This document shows, in pieces, positions 27,235 to 35,896 of a DNA stretch of 64,000 nucleotides. How positions within the stretch are numbered: position 1 is the stretch's first letter; the number at the start of each line of letters is the position of its first letter. The notes below the pieces were generated by a model. That model did not search any database. It saw only the letters and a program-made list of their open reading frames with translations, and was not told the origin of the DNA. Both the position numbers and the translations under genes were made by a program. The DNA comes from Acinetobacter qingfengensis (lineage in GTDB: Bacteria; Pseudomonadota; Gammaproteobacteria; Pseudomonadales; Moraxellaceae): contig NZ_VXKN01000002.1 in NCBI RefSeq assembly GCF_008693185.1, positions 248,001 to 312,000 of the forward strand, read 5' to 3'.

Positions 27235-28389
27235 TTACTTATCAATGTAGCTGTTAATTTTTGAGATGTAGTCTGGTGCATCTTCCGCAATAATTTTTCC
27301 ATAATGTTTATAGATCATGGTCGTATCTGTATGGCCAAGCTGGTCTGCAATCCATTCTGGTGGAACTTGGCCACTGGATAGTAATTGGCTGGCAAAGGTA
27401 TGTCTGCCCTGATTTATTCCTCTATGCCGGACTTTGGATTTTTTCAGATGCTGGTTCCATCGATACCGCAGCTCACTGTATTTATAGTGGTACATGGTTT
27501 CATGATTGATCCAGACGAAACGTACTTTTTCTTTTTTGAAAGTATGATTATCTCTTTGCATGACATTTATGATCTGTGCCTTATACTGGCCAGTAAGCTG
27601 GTATTGAAGTTTTAAGGCCTGTATTGCTGGCTGTAAAAGTTTAATTTGTCGTTTTCTTCTCCGGGTTTTTGTTACCCTATAGTTGTTTCGTACCCATCCT
27701 CTCTGGATGAGTACAGTTCCATTATGTAAATCTATATCTTCCCAGGCTAATGCCAATTGTTCCGAAATGGACAATCCGGTCCACAATAGGCATGGTAGTA
27801 AGTTTGCGATATCAGTATAAGCTGTCGTATTCAGTAATTGGTTTATTTCCGCTTTGCTAAACGGATCTGGCTCCGGAGTTTCTTCCTGTTGAATTGATAT
27901 ATTCACGAATGGATTGTATGTAATACGATGTTCATTACGCCAGACTGCATGGATTTGAGAAAGGCGAGTAACGATTTCCCTTATTGTTTTTGGCTGTAAT
28001 TTTTGCTTAAGTTTGCGTATCCAGTTTTTTATTTCAGTGGTATCAATATCTTTAGGGTGGATTTTACCCCATCGAGGTAGGACATGGAGATCCACTTGAA
28101 AACGATATGAATAGAATGTACTGGGCGATACTTCTTTTTCCGTATTCAATTTCCAGATATTGGCATAGTAAGAAATAGAGTTTTTTTCAACATATTTTGA
28201 ATTTGGAAAATGACGTATCAGGTCGAATGTTCCCATCTCAAGTTCAAGTTGTATCAGTTTGGCCAGCTTTTCGGCTTTTTCGATATTTTCAGGTGTTTTT
28301 TTCCAGGCAAGTGTTTCTTTCATGATTCTGGAACCATCATTAATCCAGATCCGGAGGCTATTACCTCGGATTTCTAATCCGGCAGACAT
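27235..28389 (-). CDS. int: Tyrosine recombinase (prophage integrase)
   Basis: 384 residues: an N-terminal arm-binding domain (about 1-60), a core-binding SAM-like domain (70-170) and a C-terminal catalytic domain. The basic box RRRKRQIKL, the second Arg (Arg329 in GRHTFAS), His353 (LGHT) and a Tyr in MIYKHYGK are present. Two usual residues differ: the first catalytic Arg is Ser207 (TGLSISE instead of TGLRxSE), and the His three before Arg329 is Asn326. It lies next to attL, as expected for site-specific integration. The gap 27011-27234 between attL and the stop shows no gene and probably holds part of the attachment region. Confidence 0.9.
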   Translation of the reverse strand: MSAGLEIRGNSLRIWINDGSRIMKETLAWKKTPENIEKAEKLAKLIQLELEMGTFDLIRHFPNSKYVEKNSISYYANIWKLNTEKEVSPSTFYSYRFQVDLHVLPRWGKIHPKDIDTTEIKNWIRKLKQKLQPKTIREIVTRLSQIHAVWRNEHRITYNPFVNISIQQEETPEPDPFSKAEINQLLNTTAYTDIANLLPCLLWTGLSISEQLALAWEDIDLHNGTVLIQRGWVRNNYRVTKTRRRKRQIKLLQPAIQALKLQYQLTGQYKAQIINVMQRDNHTFKKEKVRFVWINHETMYHYKYSELRYRWNQHLKKSKVRHRGINQGRHTFASQLLSSGQVPPEWIADQLGHTDTTMIYKHYGKIIAEDAPDYISKINSYIDK

Positions 28390-28439
28390 AAGTAAACCTA
28401 CATTTAAGTATCAGTAAAGATTGTGGGATATTTTAATTG

Positions 28440-28465
28440 AACGCACTTCCGGCCGGAGGTGCGTT
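28440..28465. repeat. GC-rich hairpin upstream of the integrase gene
   Basis: AACGCAC ... GTGCGTT arms enclose TCCGGCCGGA, giving a nearly perfect 26-base palindrome (one mismatched pair) between the exonuclease and integrase genes. It stands out in AT-rich DNA. It lacks a T-run on either strand, so it is either a weak terminator that limits integrase expression from the early operon or a protein site. Confidence 0.5.
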
Positions 28466-28481
28466 AGAGCTGCGCTATTAC

Positions 28482-29228
28482 TTACAACAAATCATCATCA
28501 AATGATAATGAAGAGTCTTGTGTTAGTTTGCTTAATTGATAATGAAGGGCTGATGCCAGGTAATTATCATCCGTTCGTTTTAAAATCCATTCGATGTCCC
28601 ATTCATCCAGTGATGCAATTGATCGACCTTTATATTTACCCCAAAAAATATGGGTGGGAATTCGAGCCTGTTCTGAAAACTGATATAGCTCTTCAAAGGA
28701 TTGAATATTTTGGTCTTTTACAATTCGATAAAGTAGGCTAAATGTCGTTTTACAATCATTTAATGCCGAATGGGAGTTTCTAAGACTTCGACGTGTAGCT
28801 TTCCGATTTGAACTAACATGATATGCCAATGCGGCAAGATTATGGGCTTCCAAATTTGGCCAGACATAGCGAGCCATTGCCAAAGTACAAATTGGCCGGA
28901 GAAAGAATGTAGGCATAGATGCTCTTTGAATAGTTTCTATATCGTAATCGATATTGTGACCAATGATATAGGTTGGAATCATATCTTCAGGAAATTGAAA
29001 AGCTGTATATGGTTTACAGTTTTGAACATCCGAATCCAAAATATGGTGGACTGCCATTGCGCCTAGACCAATGGGTTCACTGGGTTTGTAACGTTGGGAA
29101 AATTCTTTCTGTGTCCTGATCAGTTCTAAATGACCACCTGTTTCGATAAACTGACAGCCAATACCGGCAGCTTCAATCAAATCACCATGGAGTTTATGGG
29201 TTTCGGTGTCAAAAATTAAGGCTGTCAT
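28482..29228 (-). CDS. DnaQ/ExoX-like 3'-5' exonuclease
   Basis: 248 residues. The N-terminal DEDDh exonuclease domain shows Asp7 and Glu9 (FDTET), the Exo II Asp in GHNIDYD, and His/Asp in NSHSALNDC. The C-terminal 45 residues (FWGKYKGRSIASLDEWDIEWILKR) match the small C-terminal domain of exodeoxyribonuclease X. It probably trims DNA ends during phage replication or recombination. It is near the end of the early operon. Confidence 0.85.
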   Translation of the reverse strand: MTALIFDTETHKLHGDLIEAAGIGCQFIETGGHLELIRTQKEFSQRYKPSEPIGLGAMAVHHILDSDVQNCKPYTAFQFPEDMIPTYIIGHNIDYDIETIQRASMPTFFLRPICTLAMARYVWPNLEAHNLAALAYHVSSNRKATRRSLRNSHSALNDCKTTFSLLYRIVKDQNIQSFEELYQFSEQARIPTHIFWGKYKGRSIASLDEWDIEWILKRTDDNYLASALHYQLSKLTQDSSLSFDDDLL

Positions 29229-29229
29229 C

Positions 29230-29442
29230 CTAAATACTCCTGACTGTTTTTACTGGAACATAGTTCTCTTTACGGGCTTTGTCCTGATTTTTTAACAATT
29301 TAATATTTCCGCCATAAACAATACACTGAGCTGCTAAAATTGCTTGAGTCTGTGCATGGCGGTGATCTAAAGCCTCTACACGTCCAGTTTTTAGCCCTTG
29401 ATCAGTTCTAAGTCTAAAAGAGTAAATTGAGGTTTCCTGCAT
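29230..29442 (-). CDS. Small phage protein of unknown function
   Basis: 70 residues, basic (many Arg, Lys and His), no membrane segment, no recognised motif. It begins four bases after its upstream neighbour and ends two bases before the exonuclease start, so it belongs to the early operon. Confidence 0.6.
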   Translation of the reverse strand: MQETSIYSFRLRTDQGLKTGRVEALDHRHAQTQAILAAQCIVYGGNIKLLKNQDKARKENYVPVKTVRSI

Positions 29443-29445
29443 GAT

Positions 29446-29712
29446 TTATCCCTCCAGTTCCTGATTTTCCCATTCAAAATCTTCACCAAGTTGTTGATGA
29501 TTATCTTGATCAATCAGAATCATTGAAATAATTTCATAGTCTTTTAATCCATCTATAGTGGCTATTTTTTCCAGACAATCATGTAAATTTAAAAATTCAC
29601 CCTCAAAAGAACGAATTTCACTTACAGCACATGTACCTAAATATTTGATAGCCTCATCATGAATATGACTGCCATTTAAACTTTTACGCATTCGAATTTG
29701 ATATTTTTGCAT
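29446..29712 (-). CDS. Small acidic phage protein of unknown function
   Basis: 88 residues with an acidic C-terminus (GEDFEWENQELEG). No family recognised. It lies between ssb and the 70-residue gene in the early operon. Confidence 0.6.
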   Translation of the reverse strand: MQKYQIRMRKSLNGSHIHDEAIKYLGTCAVSEIRSFEGEFLNLHDCLEKIATIDGLKDYEIISMILIDQDNHQQLGEDFEWENQELEG

Positions 29713-29725
29713 TACTTATGCTCAC

Positions 29726-30079
29726 TTAATATGGGTTTGCTTGTGGTACACCATCTAGCATCTGCAAGGCATGGACACGAATTTCTGTGGTGTAATGTTG
29801 TATGCGATTCTGGTCTGTCCAGGATCTTGTATATAAAGAACCTTCGATATAGACCTTGGCACCTTTTTTTAGGTATTGAATGGCAATTTCGCCTAGTCTG
29901 TTATGAGCCACTACACGGTGCCATTCTGTAGATTCTTTCCATTCACCAGTATTACGGTCTTGCCATTTTTCTGAGGTTGCTATGGAAAACTGGGCATATT
30001 TAGAGCCGTTGCCAAATTGTTTGGAGAGTGGATCTGCACCAAGAGAACCAATCAGGATGACTTTATTTACTCCTCTCAT
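29726..30079 (-). CDS. ssb: Single-stranded DNA-binding protein
   Basis: 117 residues from the ATG at 30079, which has GGAGG before it and overlaps the upstream stop by four bases; the frame extends to 30121 but that start is unlikely. The OB-fold motifs GVNKVILIGSLGADP, ATSEKW, TEWHRVVAHNRLGEIA and GAKVYIEGSL are typical. The usual acidic DDDIPF tail of host SSB is absent, common in phage SSBs, so it may not recruit host SSB partners. Confidence 0.93.
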   Translation of the reverse strand: MRGVNKVILIGSLGADPLSKQFGNGSKYAQFSIATSEKWQDRNTGEWKESTEWHRVVAHNRLGEIAIQYLKKGAKVYIEGSLYTRSWTDQNRIQHYTTEIRVHALQMLDGVPQANPY

Positions 30080-30552
30080 TGATTTTCCTCCTGTGCTTCT
30101 TCTCTTTTCTCTTGAATACACTCTTCAAGGTGCTGAATACATCGAGCTTTAGAATGAAAAGGACCTTGCCAACAATCACCAAAATAAATATCCCATTCAA
30201 CTATTCCGTATTCTTCAATTCGATCTAATTGAACTTTTCCAAAAAATGGAACGTCATGGGCAAACCAGTGTTCATTGTCATCTGTACCAAATTTAATTTT
30301 TGAATTTTGAGTGATCGCTTCAGCTTTATAGACTTCTTCCGCATATTTAATCAGGTTTGACACTGGCGTACCTTTCATAAACCAAGTCTGATTGATCATG
30401 CAGTCTTGATCGAGTAACAGATCCTCTTTTTTAGCTGCTTGCCATGTTTGCTCTATGGCATACTCTAAGGCCTCATCTAAGGTTCTCTCAATCCAAATGT
30501 CATGCGCTTCTTTACGGATTTGGGCAGCAACTTCAAAATAGTCAATGGTCAT
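30076..30552 (-). CDS. Phage protein of unknown function
   Basis: 158 residues, acidic, rich in Trp and Glu, with a helical N-terminus and a charged Glu/Gln C-terminal tail. No family recognised. It overlaps both ssb and its upstream neighbour by four bases, so the three are translationally coupled. Confidence 0.65.
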   Translation of the reverse strand: MTIDYFEVAAQIRKEAHDIWIERTLDEALEYAIEQTWQAAKKEDLLLDQDCMINQTWFMKGTPVSNLIKYAEEVYKAEAITQNSKIKFGTDDNEHWFAHDVPFFGKVQLDRIEEYGIVEWDIYFGDCWQGPFHSKARCIQHLEECIQEKREEAQEENQ

Positions 30553-30821
30553 GATGATTGCTCCTTTTTATACTTGACTCCACAAAATGGACAATATGTA
30601 AAATGCAAACTGAGTTTAGGCTTGACGATTCGTTCAGTTCCTTTTTTTGTCATAACAGTTACTGAATTAGTCAGTTCAAAATATGCAACAACTGCCATAT
30701 CAGGAAATGTATAACCGAAATTTTTGTTCATTGTGGAGCTATGATCTTTCCCTTCAGGATATTGCTCTTTAAGACGCTCTAATATTTTTTGTTCAATATC
30801 GGGCTTACAGCTACAAACCAT
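30549..30821 (-). CDS. Small phage protein with a Cys-x2-Cys knuckle
   Basis: 90 residues. Two cysteine pairs, CSC near the N-terminus and YCPFCGVKYK at the C-terminus, suggest a small zinc-ribbon-like protein. It is a member of the early operon; function unknown. Confidence 0.62.
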   Translation of the reverse strand: MVCSCKPDIEQKILERLKEQYPEGKDHSSTMNKNFGYTFPDMAVVAYFELTNSVTVMTKKGTERIVKPKLSLHFTYCPFCGVKYKKEQSS

Positions 30822-30833
30822 GATTTTATCTCC

Positions 30834-31079
30834 TTATATTTTCGATAAAACTTTGGCTGTTACACGTAACATGTCGACGGTAACTCCCAATTTTTCGGCA
30901 AAAGTGGCCAAGTTTTTACGGTCGAGAAAATTGCAAGCCCAGTACAATGAATCACCTTTGCTTTGATGTGATAGAAATTGTTGGGTTTTCTCTGCAATGT
31001 AAGGTTCATCAAGTCCATTTTCTCTAAATGACTCAATGATTAGGTGTGCAACATAATTTAAGGTAGAATTTTCGGACAT
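30834..31079 (-). CDS. Small phage protein of unknown function
   Basis: 81 residues from the ATG at 31079, preceded by GAGGA at eight bases; an upstream GTG at 31094 is less likely. Predicted mostly helical, with a C-terminal stretch (NLATFAEKLGVTVDMLRVTAKVL) that resembles a helix-turn-helix, though I cannot name a family. Confidence 0.6.
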   Translation of the reverse strand: MSENSTLNYVAHLIIESFRENGLDEPYIAEKTQQFLSHQSKGDSLYWACNFLDRKNLATFAEKLGVTVDMLRVTAKVLSKI

Positions 31080-31108
31080 AACTTTATTCCTCACTGGTTT
31101 GGGTTATG

Positions 31109-31141
31109 GCACTGTCCTTCGTTGGTAGCTTGGGACAGTGC
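31109..31141. repeat. Hairpin between early genes
   Basis: GCACTGTCC (31109-31117) pairs perfectly with GGACAGTGC (31133-31141) around a 15-base loop. There is no T-run, so it may be a processing or attenuation element within the early transcript. Confidence 0.45.
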
Positions 31142-31152
31142 ACTTTGTTTAA

Positions 31153-31551
31153 TTAAGGCTGTCTGAATCGGGATATATCTCTGCCAAAACCGTTGGTTTG
31201 CTCTCCTCTAAAAAAATCTTCAGGCGGTACTTTCAGCATGGCTTTCATTAAAGCTTCAAAAATTTTTTCCGCTTTATCTTTATCGTTAGACTCCCGTTTA
31301 GCACGTTGTTTTAATTTTTCAAGCAAATCAGGGCTAACCTGTGATATTCCCAATAAATTATGCAATTCATCTGCGTATGCCCATTGATGCACCATATAAG
31401 GTTTTACTGTTCCTACTATTGAGTGGAAAGCATCATGACTAGCACAATACGTTACTGGTGCAATGAACTGTCCATCTACAGAAACCAGAATAAGATCTCT
31501 CTTTTCTTCTGGTAGTACTCTTGGATCGTTAAAAATAGTTTGATTGGTCAT
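31153..31551 (-). CDS. Phage protein of unknown function
   Basis: 132 residues, with a charged helical C-terminal half (KLKQRAKRESNDKDKAEKIF). No family recognised. It is the first small gene after the primase-helicase and lies 15 bases from it. Confidence 0.62.
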   Translation of the reverse strand: MTNQTIFNDPRVLPEEKRDLILVSVDGQFIAPVTYCASHDAFHSIVGTVKPYMVHQWAYADELHNLLGISQVSPDLLEKLKQRAKRESNDKDKAEKIFEALMKAMLKVPPEDFFRGEQTNGFGRDISRFRQP

Positions 31552-31566
31552 AATAATTTCCTTGTA

Positions 31567-34293
31567 TTAATCTCGGTTTGAGACAGGTTTTTCAAAAATC
31601 CAGCAACGTTTAGAGCTACTGGTGATTTTGCTCTGGATGACTTTATTGGCTTCAATAAAGCGGTAGTGCAAACTGTGACGTAATGCATTCTGTAATTCGT
31701 TTACATCTGGCAAGCTGTAGCGATAATCAGCTGCGACCTTGTAAAGTTGGGCGAAATTAATGGCGAACAGGTCGGATCTGGCAGAGTGGTTGACGACGCT
31801 GTCATGATGCTGTGGGTTGTTAATCGCATCTTCCATTTCTTCGACCGTGTTCCAGAAGTTTTGTACGATGGTTGAATCGGATTTAAGGATTTTGTCCCGA
31901 TTTTGTGCCATTACAATGAGTTCTGCGTGTACCTTTTTCTGCATTTGTTCGGGTACATCAATGATGTGTTGGCACATGGCATCAAATAAAGCCATAAGTT
32001 GTGCATGGTTATGGACCACCCGAGATACTTCTATTCCGAATTGTTCCTGGTGTAAGTAATCGTCATGTTTCTGCAGATTAAGATCGTATGTCTCTAAAAT
32101 ATTTTTTTCTTTGGCCAGGCATTGCAATATAAATTGACTGACATTCTCCGGTTCATATTTTGACAAACGTCGTGATGCATATAATCCAGTTTTTGTAAGT
32201 TGGTCTTTGTAGAATTTGACGTGGACAATACGTCCCATGACTGCTTCTGATGCAATGATTTCGGCATTTTGGCTGATGATGAGCGTTCCCATAAATGGTG
32301 GCTCATAAGTTTCATTACCACCATTTTTTACACCCTGCGCTCCCAATGAGCTGCCGTCGTACAAAGTTTTAAGTGTATCCCAGTTAAATTGCTTGGCTGC
32401 GGTTTCCCCTTCCCGATCTGACTCAATCAGGACAATTGGTAAGTTGGATACTTGCCTGAAGGTACGGGTTAAACCGGCTTTGGATGTTTTACCCGGGTTT
32501 GGATCAATCCCTTCGTAATTGACCCTGCCAAACAGTTTCCATAGAAATTGCAGTAAGGTGGTTTTCCCTGTACCTGGTTCTCCGACCAGTTCGACAAATG
32601 GAAATGATTTGTGCATTTTACGGATTTGCTGGGCAAATAAGCTGCTGAAAAATGCAGTTAATGCAAGTAAGCCTTTTACTTGGTATGCATCAATAAAGTC
32701 AGTGATCCACTGTTTTTGGTAATCTGCTTGGTTAGCATTAATTTTTAGATGAAATGGTGCTTTGCATTTGAGGTTTACATGTCGTGGTAACTCGAAATAA
32801 TCCTCTTTATTGATTTTGAATTGTTTGCCTGCTTGATAGGCTATGTCACCAATGACGTATGTTTGATGCTCTGCATGGTAGCCGACATAGTTGATGAGTT
32901 CGACCCGTTTGATGTCTGTAAGTTCTCTCTCCAGAAATGCATCAAGTTGCTGGCTATTGCCCCTATAAAATTTACCCGGTGCAATGTGTAACAGGCGTTT
33001 TTTAAATTCTGCTGCTGATGCAATATGGGATGCACTGAAGGTATTTTTGACAGTTTTACCACCTCTGGGAAAATCGACCTGAAAGTAATAGTCGGCTTCG
33101 TCAATTTCCTGCATGTATTGGTAGTACAGCCCTTTCGGTAAACAGTCCATGAGTAGTTTGGTATCGGCTGCGTGGAGTATGGCAGCATCACGACGTTCGG
33201 CAACTGCCTGATCTTTTTCTTCTTTTACCCAGTCTTCATTGTCATCATCAAAGTCGATGCCTTTCATATAGTCGTCATATTTTTCCATGTCAAGTTTGAA
33301 CCAATGAACTTGTTTATGAAAATCAAATGGAAAAGACTTTGAACCATAGCGTTTATAGATAAGTATGCCTTTATCCACAGGTTTTGCTGCGATCAGTAAT
33401 GAACCGTAATATTTATAGGTTTCAAGATCGGTAAATTTGAGCCGGTCTTGTTTGTACAGATCATTCCAGTCGGTTTTTTTACGGCCACCGGGTGGTAATG
33501 CTGCTTCACATTCAAAACCATCTGATATGGCTTTTTCTATGTTTTTAAGGATTCCTTCATGACCAGCATTGTCGTTGTCGAATGCCCAAATCAGTTTTGG
33601 TAAAGATTTGCCGGCTTCAGCACATTTTTGAGCAATATGGTTTAAAAATATGGATGGATAATTTCCTGCGGCCAATGCTGAAAAACTGGTGATTCCGGAT
33701 AGCCATAGGGCGATGGTGTCGAAAATACCTTCTGTAATCCATATTTCTTTTGATTCGATATAGTTTGTATTAGGTGTGGTCCATGCATGATGCTGTGATA
33801 ACCAGCCAAACTTAAAGGTCGTTTTTTGTAGTACGCCATGGTCATCAAGAATGCGCTGCCACCAACCTTCATTTCCTTCTTCATCAGTAATGGGAAAACG
33901 TAGGGTGATTGAGCCTAGGTTATGTTCTTGGCTTTTATAATATTCTTGTGAATAGTTGAGTTGTTTAAGTTGATCGAGTGGAAATCCACGGCCTTCTACC
34001 AAATATGCATTAACGGTTTTGTTGGGATCTTGCGGAGTCGGTTGAAAGCGTTTTTCCCATTTTTCAAATAGATCCGGATAGAGATCTCGGACATGATTTT
34101 CTTTTCCGCAGTGATTTTTACGTGGACAAAATATTACCCAAGGTTCATCGGCAAATGTCCATGCCGATGCTTCCTTATGTTTGCAATCCGGACATCTGCC
34201 ACGTAGTTTATTGTTGCCTTTGGCTTTAAAACCATAGTCATGTTCAAGTCTTTGTAGAATCAAAGCCTGTGTTTCTGGAAACATCATTTTCAA
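31567..34293 (-). CDS. TOPRIM primase / superfamily 3-like helicase replication protein
   Basis: About 908 residues. The N-terminus holds a zinc-binding motif (CPDC ... FCPRKNHC, about 33-62). A TOPRIM domain follows with ITEGIFDT near 184 and AFDNDNAGH near 234. A P-loop ATPase (VGEPGTGKTTLL near 570) follows, of the type in primase-helicases such as P4 alpha. It should unwind and prime at the phage origin, replacing the P2 A-protein scheme. The first codon is TTG, with AAGG seven bases upstream; ATGs at 34287 and 34284 are alternatives. Confidence 0.88.
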   Translation of the reverse strand: MKMMFPETQALILQRLEHDYGFKAKGNNKLRGRCPDCKHKEASAWTFADEPWVIFCPRKNHCGKENHVRDLYPDLFEKWEKRFQPTPQDPNKTVNAYLVEGRGFPLDQLKQLNYSQEYYKSQEHNLGSITLRFPITDEEGNEGWWQRILDDHGVLQKTTFKFGWLSQHHAWTTPNTNYIESKEIWITEGIFDTIALWLSGITSFSALAAGNYPSIFLNHIAQKCAEAGKSLPKLIWAFDNDNAGHEGILKNIEKAISDGFECEAALPPGGRKKTDWNDLYKQDRLKFTDLETYKYYGSLLIAAKPVDKGILIYKRYGSKSFPFDFHKQVHWFKLDMEKYDDYMKGIDFDDDNEDWVKEEKDQAVAERRDAAILHAADTKLLMDCLPKGLYYQYMQEIDEADYYFQVDFPRGGKTVKNTFSASHIASAAEFKKRLLHIAPGKFYRGNSQQLDAFLERELTDIKRVELINYVGYHAEHQTYVIGDIAYQAGKQFKINKEDYFELPRHVNLKCKAPFHLKINANQADYQKQWITDFIDAYQVKGLLALTAFFSSLFAQQIRKMHKSFPFVELVGEPGTGKTTLLQFLWKLFGRVNYEGIDPNPGKTSKAGLTRTFRQVSNLPIVLIESDREGETAAKQFNWDTLKTLYDGSSLGAQGVKNGGNETYEPPFMGTLIISQNAEIIASEAVMGRIVHVKFYKDQLTKTGLYASRRLSKYEPENVSQFILQCLAKEKNILETYDLNLQKHDDYLHQEQFGIEVSRVVHNHAQLMALFDAMCQHIIDVPEQMQKKVHAELIVMAQNRDKILKSDSTIVQNFWNTVEEMEDAINNPQHHDSVVNHSARSDLFAINFAQLYKVAADYRYSLPDVNELQNALRHSLHYRFIEANKVIQSKITSSSKRCWIFEKPVSNRD

Positions 34294-34302
34294 TAAACTG
34301 CC

Positions 34303-34482
34303 TTAAAATAAATGCCGTCTGCGTTTAACTTCTTCACCTGCCAGATGCAGTAATTTTTCTTGGATACGTTCTCTGGCCAGATGCTCTATGGTTTCTTCAA
34401 CTGTGGCAAAACCAAGTTGTTTCTGCACTTCCTGCACAATTTTTAGTTCTTGTGCTGAAAGTAAGATCTCCTTTTCATGCAT
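34303..34482 (-). CDS. Small phage protein of unknown function
   Basis: 59 residues from the ATG at 34482, which has AGGAG about eight bases upstream. The sequence is charged and helical (LSAQELKIVQEVQKQLGF). It lies between the RHH-type gene and the primase gene. Confidence 0.58.
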   Translation of the reverse strand: MHEKEILLSAQELKIVQEVQKQLGFATVEETIEHLARERIQEKLLHLAGEEVKRRRHLF

Positions 34483-34486
34483 CGCT

Positions 34487-34732
34487 TCAGCTCCTAGAAA
34501 GCTGTTCTTGTGCGCCTTCACTTAAATATTTACGTAATTTAAAATCCTCTTCAGGATCGTCGATTAATGTCGTGATGGCCTGTTTCATGACCATTTGGCG
34601 AATGAGTACGCCAACTTCCACACCCGTTAAGTTTGATGCTGCTGTGAGTAGATCGGTTTCATCATTGGTTAAGTTGATGCTGAATCGGTTGTCACGAAGT
34701 TGTTTTTTAATGCGCCTTGGTTGAATTGACAT
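34487..34732 (-). CDS. Small ribbon-helix-helix-like phage protein
   Basis: 81 residues. A short strand (NRFSINLT) followed by two helices (DETDLLTAASNLTG, EVGVLIRQMVMKQAITTLI) fits a ribbon-helix-helix fold. It may be an early regulator or a replication accessory. It lies four bases after the next RHH gene. Confidence 0.65.
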   Translation of the reverse strand: MSIQPRRIKKQLRDNRFSINLTNDETDLLTAASNLTGVEVGVLIRQMVMKQAITTLIDDPEEDFKLRKYLSEGAQEQLSRS

Positions 34733-34736
34733 AGCT

Positions 34737-34937
34737 TTACTCCTTCTTCATGTTTGATTCTTCTTTACCCTGATAGTAGATCCGGGCAATGACGCTAGAA
34801 CGGCTGAGGCCGGTAGATTTGGCAGTTTCATCGATTTGCCTGACTTCCTCCTTAGGAAGATAGACAATGCATGAAACACGTCCACCATCGATCTTTTTGG
34901 ATCGCTGGCGATTTAAAGGTGAAATTTCTGTACTCAT
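34737..34937 (-). CDS. Ribbon-helix-helix protein, first gene of the early operon
   Basis: 66 residues with a RHH pattern: strand RVSCIVYLPKEEV, helix RQIDETAKSTG, helix SRSSVIARIYYQG. It is the first gene leftward from the operator region and divergent from the repressor, the place of Cox or Cro-like regulators in P2-type phages. A role as an antirepressor or excisionase-like switch protein is inferred from position only. Confidence 0.7.
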   Translation of the reverse strand: MSTEISPLNRQRSKKIDGGRVSCIVYLPKEEVRQIDETAKSTGLSRSSVIARIYYQGKEESNMKKE

Positions 34938-34953
34938 ACAGTATCCTACGGCA

Positions 34954-34978
34954 ATAGTGATTTGCTGTGATTCACTAT
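34954..34978. promoter_or_regulatory. Repressor operator region between divergent early and repressor genes
   Basis: ATAGTGA-N11-TCACTAT is a perfect 7-bp inverted repeat in the 84-base divergent gap. It can also be read as two overlapping 15-bp sites, ATAGTG-ATT-TGCTGT and GCTGTG-ATT-CACTAT, whose halves match the palindromes at 37657-37702 and 39412-39447. It is the likely immunity operator. Confidence 0.7.
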
Positions 34979-35021
34979 AGCATAAATATTTAGTCTTTCA
35001 ATCCATAAAGGGAATATTTTT

Positions 35022-35372
35022 ATGCCTGAATTAGATCCGGCCATCGGAGTTGAGATAGGTAAACGATTTAAAGAGGAACTGGACAAAAAAGGGTTAAAGG
35101 CTAAAACTTTGTCCAGGGAAATCGGTGCCAGTGAAAATACGCTTGGCGTATATGTGCGAGGTAAAATTCCCGATCAATGGTCGTATTTGCATAATCTGCA
35201 TCAGCAAGGTATAGACATTCGTTATGTGCTGTTGGGGATTGATCCGGATTATGCCGGTTTGACCAGTGAGGAAAGTATTTTGCTGAAGGCTTATCGACAA
35301 TTAAGTCCTGAAGGACAAGAGGCTTTGCTAGGGCTGGGCAAGGCGTATGCGAAAGATATAGAGAAGAAATAA
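35022..35372 (+). CDS. Phage CI-like repressor (short helix-turn-helix protein)
   Basis: 116 residues with an N-terminal helix-turn-helix (KAKTLSREIGASENTLGVYVRG) and a short C-terminal helical region; no LexA-type protease domain. GGGA precedes the ATG. Alone on the plus strand among leftward early genes, it is the immunity repressor by position. Without an auto-cleavage domain, induction should not be RecA-driven in the lambda manner, as for P2 C protein. Confidence 0.85.
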   Translation: MPELDPAIGVEIGKRFKEELDKKGLKAKTLSREIGASENTLGVYVRGKIPDQWSYLHNLHQQGIDIRYVLLGIDPDYAGLTSEESILLKAYRQLSPEGQEALLGLGKAYAKDIEKK

Positions 35373-35373
35373 A

Positions 35374-35400
35374 AAAACTCACCGGATTGTGGTGAGTTTT
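35374..35400. terminator. Bidirectional terminator between repressor and hicB
   Basis: AAAACTCACC and GGTGAGTTTT form a ten-pair stem around a seven-base loop, flanked by A-rich and T-rich sides. It can stop the repressor transcript rightward and the hicAB transcript leftward. Confidence 0.88.
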
Positions 35401-35414
35401 GGGAACATCATATA

Positions 35415-35828
35415 TTACTGGATACTAAATTGCGGTCTTTTTCCTAAGGCTTGCAGTGCAGCCATGACTGTATCAATCTTGGTGCTATGGCCAAGATTTA
35501 CAATACGCTGTACCTCCTGTCTGGGTTTATGTAACCGCTTTGCTAGTTCTGCTTGTGATACGTGTTGTTCCAACATGGTATTTAATAATAACACTTTGGA
35601 CCAAACACTTAGTGGTAAAGCGATAAGATGCTCGCCCTCTTCAGCTTCACTTGGCATTGGTACCGGACGATTGTCTTCAAAGTAGAAATCCATTGCTGTT
35701 AGCAATGCATCTTTTGCCATATCAAGTGCATCTTCTAGATCATCGCCACAGGTAATCGCTTCCGGAATATCCCGGAAAGTAATGTTGTAGCTATTGCCTT
35801 CTTTTTCAAATTTTGCAGGATATAACAT
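35415..35828 (-). CDS. hicB: HicB-type antitoxin
   Basis: 137 residues: an N-terminal HicB RNase-H-like fold (YPAKFEKEGNSYNITFRDIPEAITCGDDLEDALDMA pattern) and a C-terminal helix-turn-helix (VSQAELAKRLHKPRQEVQRIVNL). It neutralises HicA and should bind the palindrome upstream of hicA. Within a prophage, the pair may stabilise the lysogen or act against other phages. Confidence 0.9.
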   Translation of the reverse strand: MLYPAKFEKEGNSYNITFRDIPEAITCGDDLEDALDMAKDALLTAMDFYFEDNRPVPMPSEAEEGEHLIALPLSVWSKVLLLNTMLEQHVSQAELAKRLHKPRQEVQRIVNLGHSTKIDTVMAALQALGKRPQFSIQ

Positions 35829-35896
35829 CGTATTCTCCCTATCATGATCAGATTGACGGCTTAAGTTGAACCGCCCCTCTTACGAGGGGACGTTCA

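Noticed and set aside
28440-28465. Intrinsic terminator before int
   Set aside because: Strong hairpin but no T-run on either strand, so it is listed as a repeat.
34554-34724. Plus-strand ORF antisense to the RHH gene
   Set aside because: Shadow frame; the minus-strand frame has RHH features and a ribosome site.
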